Source: an uncultured Ruminococcus sp. (GTDB lineage: Bacteria > Bacillota > Clostridia > Oscillospirales > Ruminococcaceae). From it: DNA of 17,147 bases. The notes beneath the pieces are model-generated. The model saw only the letters and a list, made by a program, of their open reading frames with translations, made no database searches and was not told where the DNA came from. A program made the position numbers and the translations under genes. Positions 1-6,243 of this stretch are shown piece by piece. Location: positions 1 to 17,147 of the forward strand of contig CALEJX010000383.1 of assembly GCA_937898375.1 (NCBI GenBank), in the 5' to 3' direction. Positions within the stretch are counted from its first letter, which is position 1, and every line of letters begins with the position of its first letter.

Positions 1-53
1 CTGCGGCATCTTGGTCCCAAACCAAGCACTCTACCAAACTGAGTTACGCCTCG
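1..53 (-). tRNA. tRNA-Pro (anticodon TGG), 5' part, cut by window edge
   Basis: Read on the - strand, the first 53 nt of a tRNA are visible. They are the 5' acceptor strand CGAGGCG (53-47), a D arm containing AGTTTGGTA, an anticodon arm CTTGG-TTTGGGA-CCAAG with anticodon TGG, the variable loop, and the start of the T stem (GCAG). The 3' third lies outside the window, so acceptor pairing and the CCA end cannot be checked. The UGG anticodon reads proline codons, and the D arm and anticodon loop match bacterial tRNA-Pro. It is transcribed from the consensus promoter at 176-204, after a structured leader. Confidence 0.93.
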
Positions 54-169
54 TAGTTGACGTTGCACACGGTGGGGAATAATCTCCAGCCACGGAAAAG
101 TTCCAAGCTTTGTGTGCCTTGAGCTTCATAGATGTTTCTGTGAAGCATTTGTCTGCGTCATCAGACAGC
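54..169 (-). ncRNA. Structured leader RNA upstream of tRNA-Pro
   Basis: The ~115 nt between the predicted transcription start (about 169) and the tRNA fold almost entirely into stems on the - strand. There is a 5-bp hairpin (166-162 with 155-151). Next is a ~10-bp hairpin with a 4-nt loop and one mismatch (146-137 with 132-123). Last is a probable three-way junction closed by GCACAC/GTGTGC (117-112 with 70-65), holding a GGAA-CTT-TTCC arm and a second arm around 71-91. I recognise no known RNA family. It may be only a pre-tRNA leader, or a separate small RNA processed off the tRNA. Confidence 0.4.
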
Positions 170-175
170 TTAATT

Positions 176-204
176 ATTATACTCCCCAATGCCCGTTTTG
201 TCAA
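176..204 (-). promoter_or_regulatory. Consensus sigma-A promoter for the tRNA-Pro transcript
   Basis: On the - strand the -35 is TTGACA (204-199), the spacer is 17 bp, and the -10 is TATAAT (181-176). Both hexamers are perfect matches and the spacing is optimal. Transcription would start near 169 and run towards the tRNA. Confidence 0.85.
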
Positions 205-347
205 TAGGTTTTTTATCACTTTGTATACTTGCACAATTACATTGTGCCAAAAATAAGCTGAAATATTATAATTCAACAAAATACAGCCTAAAGCCATACA
301 AAAATATCCAAACTCGCCCCCGCAAACTTATCCTTTTCTTAAAAGAA

Positions 348-356
348 TGGTATAAT
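348..356 (+). promoter_or_regulatory. Extended -10 promoter for the zinc-ribbon gene
   Basis: TATAAT at 351-356 is preceded by TG at 348-349 (TGG-TATAAT), an extended -10. The -35 position (TTATCC, 328-333, 17-bp spacer) is weak, which is common for extended -10 promoters. The start near 363 gives an ~80-nt leader before the ATG at 446. A nearer candidate (398-403 with GATAAT 421-426) would start inside the ribosome binding site and is less likely. Confidence 0.55.
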
Positions 357-445
357 TTGATGATATTTTGGTGAAACCTGTTGATTTTTAAAAAGGTTTG
401 TGTTATCATTATATTTAACAGATAATATTCGGGAGGAAAGTAAAA

Positions 446-1423
446 ATGAAAACAAAGGAATGTCCTTTTTGCCATAAGGAAATATCCGAAGAAGCAATAC
501 TCTGTAAGTATTGCCATAATCTGCTTATAGACGAAAGCACCCCTGTTGCAGACGACGGTAAGCAGGAGGAGCAGAATTTCACCTCTGCCGATGACGCTGA
601 CAGAACAAGAGTGTTCACAAAGCAGGAAGCTCAGGACTATGAGGAGAAAACAAGAGCCTTTACAGTCCCAAAGCAAACTGATGAGCCTACAGAGCATTTT
701 TCTGCACCAATAGCCGACAATAACAATTATAATAATGACGGCTATGAGAATTATCAGGATAATTATGATAACGGCGATTATGCTGACGATGAAAATGATT
801 ATGCCGATGATGACGATACGGAAGATAATGACGACGCTTCAAGAAAGAAGCTCTTTGCCGTTACCGCCGCTATCACAGTGGGCATACTTGTAGTCGTTGT
901 CCTCGCTATCGTCGCAGGCTATAAGATATTCGGCTTTGGCGGAACAAATAATAAGACCACTACTACCACAAAGCCTAAAACAACAGTTGCCGCCGATGAT
1001 GACAGCAAGGCAGGCGTGTTCGTTGATACCGAGAGCAGTGCAGTTTCCACTGACACAGATGCCACTGCAACACAGCCTACAGACGAAAGCTCAACACCGG
1101 CTACCGAAACTTCTGCACCTGATACAGAAACAACTACTACCACAACAACTGCTTCAGATACAGAAACTTCAACTACTACAACCACAACAAAGGCAGACTC
1201 AAAGCCTGACGAAACTTCAACAACTACATCAGCCGAGAGCGGAGACTCTGCAAAGGCTGTCGCCGCTATCACAGCTCAGATAGACGGCAAGGTGTCCTCA
1301 TATGAATACAGAACTGAGGACGCAGGCTTCCTGTACTATTACTTCTTTACAGAAGACGGCCACGGCTACAGCGCCGCATATAATAAGGCAGACGGCTCAG
1401 TTGTACTCGTACAGAGCTATTAA
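446..1423 (+). CDS. Zinc-ribbon, single-pass membrane protein with acidic and Thr-rich regions
   Basis: 325 residues. The ATG at 446 follows a strong GGGAGG site at 431-436. The N-terminus has a zinc-ribbon: C6-P-F-C9, ten residues, C20-K-Y-C23, as in 'zinc-ribbon domain' regulatory or scaffold proteins. Residues ~30-130 are low-complexity and acidic, rich in Asn, Asp and Tyr. A single hydrophobic helix spans about 137-160. An extracytoplasmic Thr/Ser/Asp-rich linker covers about 165-270, with runs of five to six threonines. A small C-terminal domain (about 270-325, many aromatic residues) closes the protein. The layout suggests a cytoplasmic zinc-ribbon joined through the membrane to an extracellular domain. 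I do not recognise a named family for the whole protein and assign no function. The gene has its own promoter and terminators, so it is monocistronic. Confidence 0.9.
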   Translation: MKTKECPFCHKEISEEAILCKYCHNLLIDESTPVADDGKQEEQNFTSADDADRTRVFTKQEAQDYEEKTRAFTVPKQTDEPTEHFSAPIADNNNYNNDGYENYQDNYDNGDYADDENDYADDDDTEDNDDASRKKLFAVTAAITVGILVVVVLAIVAGYKIFGFGGTNNKTTTTTKPKTTVAADDDSKAGVFVDTESSAVSTDTDATATQPTDESSTPATETSAPDTETTTTTTTASDTETSTTTTTTKADSKPDETSTTTSAESGDSAKAVAAITAQIDGKVSSYEYRTEDAGFLYYYFFTEDGHGYSAAYNKADGSVVLVQSY

Positions 1424-1448
1424 TTTAATAGGATATTACCGATTTTAC

Positions 1449-1481
1449 AAAGTGCGTTTTCATTACGAAAGCGCACTTTTT
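1449..1481 (+). terminator. Terminator of the zinc-ribbon gene
   Basis: A stem of about 12-13 bp (AAAGTGCG... with ...CGCACTTT, one G-T pair) closes a short ATTAC loop and runs into a T tract. It lies 25 bp after the stop codon. Confidence 0.85.
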
Positions 1482-1494
1482 ATGTAAATAAGCA

Positions 1495-1533
1495 GGCTTT
1501 ACATTGTGAATGGCAATGTAAAGCCATTTTTTT
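1495..1533 (+). terminator. Second, perfect 12-bp stem terminator
   Basis: GGCTTTACATTG at 1495-1506 pairs perfectly with CAATGTAAAGCC at 1514-1525 across a 7-nt loop, followed by A and seven T. It lies 14 bp after the first terminator and before the Pho-box promoter, insulating the pst operon from read-through. Confidence 0.85.
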
Positions 1534-1556
1534 GCGTGTAAATCCCTTTGCAAACA

Positions 1557-1600
1557 TCTTACAATGACTTTACTTTACATAGGTTACTGATTTTACAATG
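1557..1600 (+). promoter_or_regulatory. Probable PhoP/PhoB box upstream of pstS
   Basis: TTAC cores occur at 1559, 1570 and 1593, spaced 11 and 23 bp, with a further TTAC at 1584. The last core is in ATTTTACAATG (1590-1600), almost the same 11-mer as in the Na/Pi cotransporter promoter. Firmicute PhoP binds direct TT(A/T)ACA-type repeats at 11-bp intervals upstream of pst. The last core starts exactly 14 bp before the -10 in both promoters. Confidence 0.65.
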
Positions 1601-1612
1601 CGGATGTATCAT
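1584..1612 (+). promoter_or_regulatory. pst operon promoter
   Basis: The -10 is TATCAT (1607-1612) and the -35 region is TTACTG (1584-1589), with a 17-bp spacer. The -35 is poor, as expected of a promoter needing an activator, and it overlaps the Pho box. The predicted start near 1619 gives a ~100-nt leader to pstS. Confidence 0.5.
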
Positions 1613-1720
1613 AAGTGTAACACCTGAATAGAAATAACATGAAGACCTGCACATATGTTGCAGAGAGAAAAGGTGCAAATCAATAGCCTTAAAGGCAGTA
1701 TAAGAAAGAGGTTTTATTCT

Positions 1721-2590
1721 ATGAAAACAAGAACATCAAAACTGGCAGCAATATTCACATCAGTTGCACTTGCAGCCGCAATGCTCGCAAGCTGCGGCGG
1801 AAGCTCAGACAAGATAACAGTTATCTCCCGTGAGGACGGCTCAGGAACAAGAGGCGCTTTCATCGAGCTGACAGGTATCGAGGAAAAGGACGCCGACGGC
1901 AATAAGACCGATAACACAAAGAAAGATGCCCTTATCTGTAAGTCAACAGACGTTGTCCTTACACAGGTGTCAGGTGATAAGAACGCTATCGGCTACATCT
2001 CATTCGGCTCACTGAACGATACAGTAAAGGCTCTTAAAGTAGAGGGCGTTGAGCCTTCAACAGCAACTATCGAAAGCGGCGAGTATAAGATAGTAAGACC
2101 TTTCAATATCGCTGTTAAAGACGGACTTTCAGACGCCGCTCAGGACTTTGAGAACTATATCCTCAGCTCAGAGGGTCAGGATATCATCGAGAAAGCAGGC
2201 TACATCAAGATCGACAAGAGCGCCGCAGCTTTCTCTTCAAACAACGCTTCCGGTAAGGTAGTAGTCAGCGGTTCATCATCAGTAACACCTGTTATGGAAA
2301 AGCTCGCAGAAGCTTATCAGAAAGTAAATACAGGCGTAACAGTAGACGTTCAGCAGTCAGACTCATCAACAGGTATCAAGGACGCTATCAACGGCACATC
2401 TGATATCGGTATGGCTTCAAGAGACATCTCAGACGACGAGCTTTCACAGGGTATCAAGTCCGTTACTATCGCTCAGGACGCTATCGCAGTTATAGTAAAT
2501 AAGGATAACTCAGTAGACGATATCTCCATGGACGAGATAAAGGCTATCTACACAGGCTCAAAGACAACATGGTCTGATGAAAGCAAATAA
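1721..2590 (+). CDS. pstS: Phosphate-binding lipoprotein PstS, circularly permuted
   Basis: 289 residues. The ATG at 1721 is chosen because it starts a lipoprotein signal peptide with lipobox LASC (Cys25) and follows AAAGAGG (1705-1711); an in-frame ATG at 1655 would bury the signal. The protein is the periplasmic-type phosphate receptor of the Pst ABC transporter, tethered outside the membrane. All recognisable PstS blocks are present but in swapped order. Residues 32-47 carry ITVISREDGSGTRGAF, normally in the middle of the protein. It runs on to the usual C-terminal end (GYISFGSLND, then SSEGQ...GYIKI, ~170). A Ser/Ala/Asn linker follows, then the canonical N-terminal half: SGSSSVTP at 183-190, DIGMASR at 228-234, and IYTGSKTTW near the end. 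Phosphate-contacting positions (Ser/Thr of SGSSSVT, the SSTG turn, Asp228, Arg37, Ser41-Gly42-Thr43) all survive. There is no frameshift or missing piece, so it is most likely a working permutant. Confidence 0.93.
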   Translation: MKTRTSKLAAIFTSVALAAAMLASCGGSSDKITVISREDGSGTRGAFIELTGIEEKDADGNKTDNTKKDALICKSTDVVLTQVSGDKNAIGYISFGSLNDTVKALKVEGVEPSTATIESGEYKIVRPFNIAVKDGLSDAAQDFENYILSSEGQDIIEKAGYIKIDKSAAAFSSNNASGKVVVSGSSSVTPVMEKLAEAYQKVNTGVTVDVQQSDSSTGIKDAINGTSDIGMASRDISDDELSQGIKSVTIAQDAIAVIVNKDNSVDDISMDEIKAIYTGSKTTWSDESK

Positions 2591-2621
2591 ACAAAGCTAA
2601 TTCTCCATAAAGATTTGCACA

Positions 2622-2664
2622 AGACAAAACTTTGGGCGGCACAGCAATTGTCGCCCCTTTGTCT
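2622..2664 (+). promoter_or_regulatory. Intercistronic stem-loop between pstS and pstC
   Basis: GGGCGGCA (2634-2641) pairs with TGTCGCCC (2649-2656), and the flanking AGACAAA (2622-2628) pairs with TTTGTCT (2658-2664). No T tract follows, so it is unlikely to be a full terminator. Stem-loops here often stabilise the upstream mRNA end, letting the binding protein be made in excess over the membrane subunits; that role is inferred. The core resembles the palindromic repeats found elsewhere in the window. Confidence 0.6.
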
Positions 2665-2716
2665 GAGCAAAAACAAATGAAAGATTTTTGAAAAATTTTC
2701 AGAGGTGATAATTACG

Positions 2717-3637
2717 TTGACGGAAAACACAGCGGCGGCAGCAGATACAGCCGCTCAGAAGCCAACTGCAAAACAAAGTCCACACCTGCTTGAAAAAGCG
2801 ATGAAAGCGCTGTTTTGTCTTTGCGCCTGCGTTTCAGTTGCGGCGGTAATAGTGATATGTATCTTCATGTTCGCTAAAGGCTGTCCTGCGATCGCCAAAA
2901 TAGGCGTTGGAAACTTCCTCTTTGGCACAGATTGGAGCCCTAGAAACGTCCCTGCTTCATATGGTATCTTCCCTATGATAGTAGGCTCTCTCTACTGCAC
3001 CGCAGGAGCAATAATAATCGGCGTGCCTATCGGACTTCTCACAGCTATCTATATGGCAAAGTTTTGCCCCAAAAAGCTCTTTAAGTGGCTCATGCCTCCA
3101 ATAAATCTTCTTGCAGGCATACCGTCCATTGTATACGGTTTTTTCGGCATGGTGGTCGTAGTCCCTATCATAAGAAACCTTTTCGGCGGAACAGGAAACA
3201 GCGTGCTTACAGTTTCCATTATCCTCGGTATCATGATACTCCCTACTATCGTGGGCATGAGCGTGAGCGCACTTAAAGCCGTTCCTGAAAGCTATTATGA
3301 GGGCGCAGTCGCCCTTGGCGCAACACACGAAAGAGCAGTGGCAACAGTTGTTTTCCCTGCCGCAAAGTCAGGAATACTTGCAAGCGTTATCCTTGCAGTT
3401 GGCAGAGCCATAGGCGAAACAATGGCAGTCATCATGATAGCAGGAAACTCCACTATCATTCCCCGCTCCCTCCTGGACAGCGTCCGTACCCTCACAGGCA
3501 ATATCGTAATAGAGATGAGCTACGCCGAGGGACTCCACTATGACGCTCTTATCGGAACAGGCGTTGTGCTGTTCGTGTTCATTCTTCTTCTGAACCTTTG
3601 CTTTAACCTTGTCACAAACAGAAAGGATAAAGGGTGA
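2717..3637 (+). CDS. pstC: Phosphate ABC transporter permease PstC
   Basis: About 306 residues. It is one of the two membrane subunits forming the phosphate channel with PstA and PstB. The start is taken as TTG 2717 (first residues MTENT), placed 9 nt after AGGTG (2703-2707). A GTG at 2705 in the same frame overlaps that site and is less likely. A polar N-terminal tail of ~28 residues precedes TM1 (about 29-53); roughly six hydrophobic helices follow. GIPSIVYGFFG and the cytoplasmic EAA-type loop EGAVALGATHE (from about residue 195), which docks to PstB, are clear family marks, as is GRAIGETMAV. It follows pstS by 126 bp containing a stem-loop. Its TGA (3635-3637) abuts the start of pstA. PstC rather than PstA is supported by order and by the VGSLYCT/RAIGETMAV blocks. 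Confidence 0.93.
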   Translation: MTENTAAAADTAAQKPTAKQSPHLLEKAMKALFCLCACVSVAAVIVICIFMFAKGCPAIAKIGVGNFLFGTDWSPRNVPASYGIFPMIVGSLYCTAGAIIIGVPIGLLTAIYMAKFCPKKLFKWLMPPINLLAGIPSIVYGFFGMVVVVPIIRNLFGGTGNSVLTVSIILGIMILPTIVGMSVSALKAVPESYYEGAVALGATHERAVATVVFPAAKSGILASVILAVGRAIGETMAVIMIAGNSTIIPRSLLDSVRTLTGNIVIEMSYAEGLHYDALIGTGVVLFVFILLLNLCFNLVTNRKDKG

Positions 3638-3642
3638 TAAAA

Positions 3643-4488
3643 ATGTCAGACAGAATGAAAACCTATAAAACTCACCCCATGTCATTGGTGTTCAATATCC
3701 TCACCAAAATAGCAGTGGTTCTTACTATAAGCGTGTTTCTCCTTATCGTTGGCTATGTGATAATAAAGGGAGTTCCTTATCTGAAACCATCCCTCTTCGC
3801 AAAGACCTATACCACCGAGAACGTGTCAATGCTCCCTGCCATCGTGAACACCTTTGAAATGCTTCTGGTGTCACTGGCAATAGCCGCACCTCTTGGCATA
3901 TTCTGCGCAATATATCTTGTTGAGTATGCAAAGAAAGGCAACAAATTCGTCAGAATAATAAGACTTACTACAGAAACACTCTCAGGTATCCCGTCTATCG
4001 TGTACGGACTTTTCGGAAATATGTTCTTTGTGCTTGCCCTTAATTGGAAGCTCTCAATGCTCTCAGGCGCTTGCACATTGGCAATAATGGTGCTTCCGCT
4101 CATAATCCGTTCTACCGAGGAGGCTCTGAAATCTGTAGATGACAGCTTCCGTGAGGGCAGCTACGGACTTGGCGCAGGAAAGCTCAGAACTATCTTCGTT
4201 ATCGTTCTGCCTCCTGCAATAAGCGGTATCCTCTCAGGCGTTATCCTTGCAATGGGAAGAATTTTCGGCGAAACAGCCGCCCTTATCTATACCGCAGGAA
4301 CTATCGCCAAGTATGCAGGTCTTACAGACTCAGGACGTACCCTTTCTATCCATATGTATTCACTTTCAAACGAGGGACTTTATATGAACGAAGCAAGCGC
4401 CACAGCAGTTGTGCTGCTGGCAGTAGTCCTGCTTCTTAACGGACTTGCGTCCCTTGTTGCCAGAAAGCTTTCCAAAGGAGGAAACTGA
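3643..4488 (+). CDS. pstA: Phosphate ABC transporter permease PstA
   Basis: About 281 residues, the second membrane subunit of the Pst importer. The start is ATG 3643 (MSDRMKT), behind AAAGGGTGAT; a GTG at 3634, overlapping the pstC stop by 4 bp, is an in-frame alternative adding three residues. There are around six membrane helices, the first at about 19-42. The family blocks GIPSIVYGLFG and GRIFGETAALIYTAG are present, along with an EAA loop EGSYGLGAGK (from residue 171). The LYTLS-like region MYSLSNEGL and a basic C-terminus (ARKLSKGGN) fit PstA. The gene sits 5 bp after pstC and 3 bp before pstB, so all three are translationally linked. Confidence 0.94.
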   Translation: MSDRMKTYKTHPMSLVFNILTKIAVVLTISVFLLIVGYVIIKGVPYLKPSLFAKTYTTENVSMLPAIVNTFEMLLVSLAIAAPLGIFCAIYLVEYAKKGNKFVRIIRLTTETLSGIPSIVYGLFGNMFFVLALNWKLSMLSGACTLAIMVLPLIIRSTEEALKSVDDSFREGSYGLGAGKLRTIFVIVLPPAISGILSGVILAMGRIFGETAALIYTAGTIAKYAGLTDSGRTLSIHMYSLSNEGLYMNEASATAVVLLAVVLLLNGLASLVARKLSKGGN

Positions 4489-4491
4489 TAA

Positions 4492-5247
4492 ATGACACAG
4501 CCAAAACTGCAGGTGAAAAACTGCGATCTCTTTTACGGAGATTTTCAGGCTCTTAAAAATATAAACTTGTCCATAGCGGAAAAAGAGATAACCGCATTTA
4601 TAGGTCCGTCAGGCTGCGGAAAATCCACACTTCTTAAATCCCTCAACCGTATGAACGACCTCGTAGAGGGCTGTAAGATAACAGGCGAGTTTACCCTCGA
4701 CGGCGTGAATATCTATAAAGATATGGAAATAACCGAGCTTAGAAAACGTGTGGGCATGGTTTTCCAAAAGCCAAACCTCTTCCCAATGTCCATTTACGAT
4801 AATATCGCATACGGTCCAAGAACTCATGGCATAAAGAAAAAAGCCGAACTCGACGAGATAGTTGAAACAACTCTCCGTCAGGCTTCCGTGTGGGACGAAA
4901 CAAAGGACAGGCTTAAAAAGTCAGCCCTCGGTATGTCAGGCGGACAGCAGCAGCGTATCTGTATCGCAAGAGCACTCGCCGTAAAGCCCGAGGTGCTTCT
5001 TATGGACGAGCCTACATCAGCCCTTGACCCTATCTCCACTATCAAAATAGAGGAGCTTGCCACAGAGCTTAAAAAGAATTATACTATCGTTATCGTCACC
5101 CATAATATGCAGCAGGCGACCCGTATATCCGATAAAACAGCCTTTTTCCTCCATGGTGAGATAGTCGAGTTCGACGAAACTCAGCGTATCTTCTCAAATC
5201 CAAAAGAGCAGAAGACCTTGGAGTATATCACAGGACGTTTCGGATAA
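4492..5247 (+). CDS. pstB: Phosphate ABC transporter ATPase PstB
   Basis: 251 residues, the usual PstB length. It hydrolyses ATP on the cytoplasmic face to drive phosphate import through PstCA. Visible motifs are Walker A GPSGCGKST (38-46), Q-loop in VGMVFQKPNLFP, signature MSGGQQQR (148-155), Walker B VLLMDEPTSALD with Asp172 and Glu173, and H-loop His204 in IVTHNM. The NRMNDL segment after Walker A and the IYDNIAYGPR block are typical of PstB among ABC ATPases. ATG 4492 has GGAGG at 4478-4482. No key residue is missing. Confidence 0.97.
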   Translation: MTQPKLQVKNCDLFYGDFQALKNINLSIAEKEITAFIGPSGCGKSTLLKSLNRMNDLVEGCKITGEFTLDGVNIYKDMEITELRKRVGMVFQKPNLFPMSIYDNIAYGPRTHGIKKKAELDEIVETTLRQASVWDETKDRLKKSALGMSGGQQQRICIARALAVKPEVLLMDEPTSALDPISTIKIEELATELKKNYTIVIVTHNMQQATRISDKTAFFLHGEIVEFDETQRIFSNPKEQKTLEYITGRFG

Positions 5248-5283
5248 AAGCTGTGGGAATATAGGTGAAAGGAAGAAATATCT

Positions 5284-5943
5284 ATGCGTGCGAATTTTGA
5301 CAATAAGCTCAGTGAGCTTAATAAAAAGCTGCTTTCCATGGCAGCAATGACAGAGCAGATAATCGCAATGTCAATAAAATCTCTTGAAGAGCAGGATACA
5401 AAGCTTGCCCGTGAAACGGTGGAGTTTGATTCAAAGATAAACGAGGCGGAGCGTGAGGTAGAGAGGATCTGTCTTAACCTGCTTTTACAGCAGCAGCCTG
5501 TTTTCGCCGAGGATCTCAGACGTGTGTCCGCCGCCCTTAAAATGATAACCGATATCGAGCGTGTGGGCGATCAGGCGGCAGATATTGCAGACCTGAATAT
5601 CCAGCTCATAAAGAAAAAGCAGAAATGGGATCTTAGCGATATCAGCGAAATGGCAAGAGCTGCCACACAAATGGTAAATGATGCTATCGATGCCTATGTG
5701 AACGACGACGAGAACCTCGCCCGAAAGGTCATAAGCTCTGACGATAAAATAGACGAGCTTTTTGTAAAGACCAAAGATAAGATAATCGACGAGATAGCAG
5801 CCGATAAGGCAAACGGCGAAAAAGCAATAGATACCCTCATGGTGGCAAAATACTTCGAGCGTATCGGCGACCATGCTGTGAATATCGCAGAATGGGTGGT
5901 TTTCTCCATAACAGGCGTGCATAAAACAGAAAGAATAATGTAA
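5284..5943 (+). CDS. phoU: Phosphate signalling protein PhoU
   Basis: 219 residues, all-helical, made of two repeated three-helix PhoU units (about 1-105 and 115-219). The repeated signature is the E-R-x-G-D-x-A block, seen as DIERVGDQAADIAD in the first unit and YFERIGDHAVNIAEW in the second; these acidic positions bind metal in the family. PhoU links the Pst transporter to the PhoR kinase, keeping the Pho response off when phosphate is plentiful. ATG 5284 has AAAGGAAG (5268-5275) 8 nt upstream. It is the last gene of the pst operon, 36 bp after pstB. Confidence 0.95.
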   Translation: MRANFDNKLSELNKKLLSMAAMTEQIIAMSIKSLEEQDTKLARETVEFDSKINEAEREVERICLNLLLQQQPVFAEDLRRVSAALKMITDIERVGDQAADIADLNIQLIKKKQKWDLSDISEMARAATQMVNDAIDAYVNDDENLARKVISSDDKIDELFVKTKDKIIDEIAADKANGEKAIDTLMVAKYFERIGDHAVNIAEWVVFSITGVHKTERIM

Positions 5944-5972
5944 AATGTAAAAGACGAAAGTTCAAAAATGAC

Positions 5973-6017
5973 GGGCTGTCGCATTTCGGTGAAACCGAAA
6001 TTGAGCCAAGCCCCTAC
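5973..6017 (-). repeat. Palindromic intergenic repeat (long form)
   Basis: GGGCTGTCGCATTTC... to ...AAGCCCCTAC. This is a diverged, - strand copy of the long repeat seen at 10633, 10926, 12247 and 12336, with an inner ATTTCGG/CCGAAAT hairpin. It sits tail to tail with the short repeat at 6046. Confidence 0.55.
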
Positions 6018-6045
6018 AAAACAGAGTAAACCTATTGCCTATAAT

Positions 6046-6069
6046 GTAGGGGCGACCTTTTGTCGCCCG
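6046..6069 (+). repeat. Short palindromic repeat, GTAGGGGCGACC type
   Basis: GTAGGGGCGACC joined by a T-rich loop to (T)GTCGCCCG forms a short GC-rich stem-loop. Near-identical copies lie at 10549-10572 and 12194-12217, with variants at 10849 and 16869. Confidence 0.7.
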
Positions 6070-6095
6070 CCGACACAGCGAGCTTTCAATATGCT

Positions 6096-6119
6096 AAAAG
6101 GCGGAATTACCGCCTTTTT
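6096..6119 (+). terminator. Terminator of the pst-phoU operon
   Basis: AAAAGGCGG (6096-6104) pairs with CCGCCTTTT across the loop AATTA, and the T tract continues. It lies 150 bp after phoU and just before the second Pho box. Confidence 0.85.
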
Positions 6120-6133
6120 GCTCTTTTTATGCG

Positions 6134-6177
6134 ATTTTACTCAGATTTTACTCAGCCTGATTTGTTATTTTACAATT
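6134..6177 (+). promoter_or_regulatory. Probable PhoP/PhoB box upstream of the Na/Pi cotransporter
   Basis: Two identical 11-mers ATTTTACTCAG abut at 6134-6144 and 6145-6155. A degenerate third unit follows (6156-6166), then ATTTTACAATT (6167-6177). TTAC cores therefore fall at 6137, 6148 and 6170, that is in 11-bp phase, as expected for PhoP-type direct repeats. The site overlaps the -35 region. Confidence 0.75.
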
Positions 6178-6189
6178 ATGTTGTATAAT
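6162..6189 (+). promoter_or_regulatory. Promoter of the Na/Pi cotransporter-phoBR operon
   Basis: The -35 is TTGTTA (6162-6167), the spacer 16 bp, and the -10 a perfect TATAAT (6184-6189). The -10 begins 14 bp after the start of the last TTAC core, the same as at pst. The start near 6196 leaves a ~48-nt leader. Confidence 0.7.
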
Positions 6190-6243
6190 GTTCATTGTAA
6201 ACATTGTAACAATAGTGTAAAATTATTATCAGGGAGTGTCAGT

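Noticed and set aside
398..426. Promoter TTGTGT-17-GATAAT before the zinc-ribbon gene
   Set aside because: Transcription would start at about 433, inside the GGGAGG ribosome binding site, leaving too little leader. The extended -10 at 348-356 fits better.
919..1272. Open frame on the - strand rich in Val and Ser
   Set aside because: It is the mirror of the Thr-rich linker codons of the zinc-ribbon gene; repeated ACT/ACA codons read as valine/serine-rich on the other strand.
1655..1720. Upstream ATG of the pstS frame
   Set aside because: It would place 22 residues before the lipoprotein signal peptide, and it lacks an RBS as good as the one before 1721.
1721..2590. PstS as a truncated or frameshifted pseudogene
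   Set aside because: Both halves are complete and in one frame with an intact signal peptide, and the segment after the stop contains no PstS-like coding sequence; permutation explains the data better.
5968..6243. N-terminal extension of the Na/Pi cotransporter frame
   Set aside because: It crosses the pst terminator, two repeats and the Pho-box promoter. ATG 6244 has a proper RBS and begins the family's usual N-terminus.
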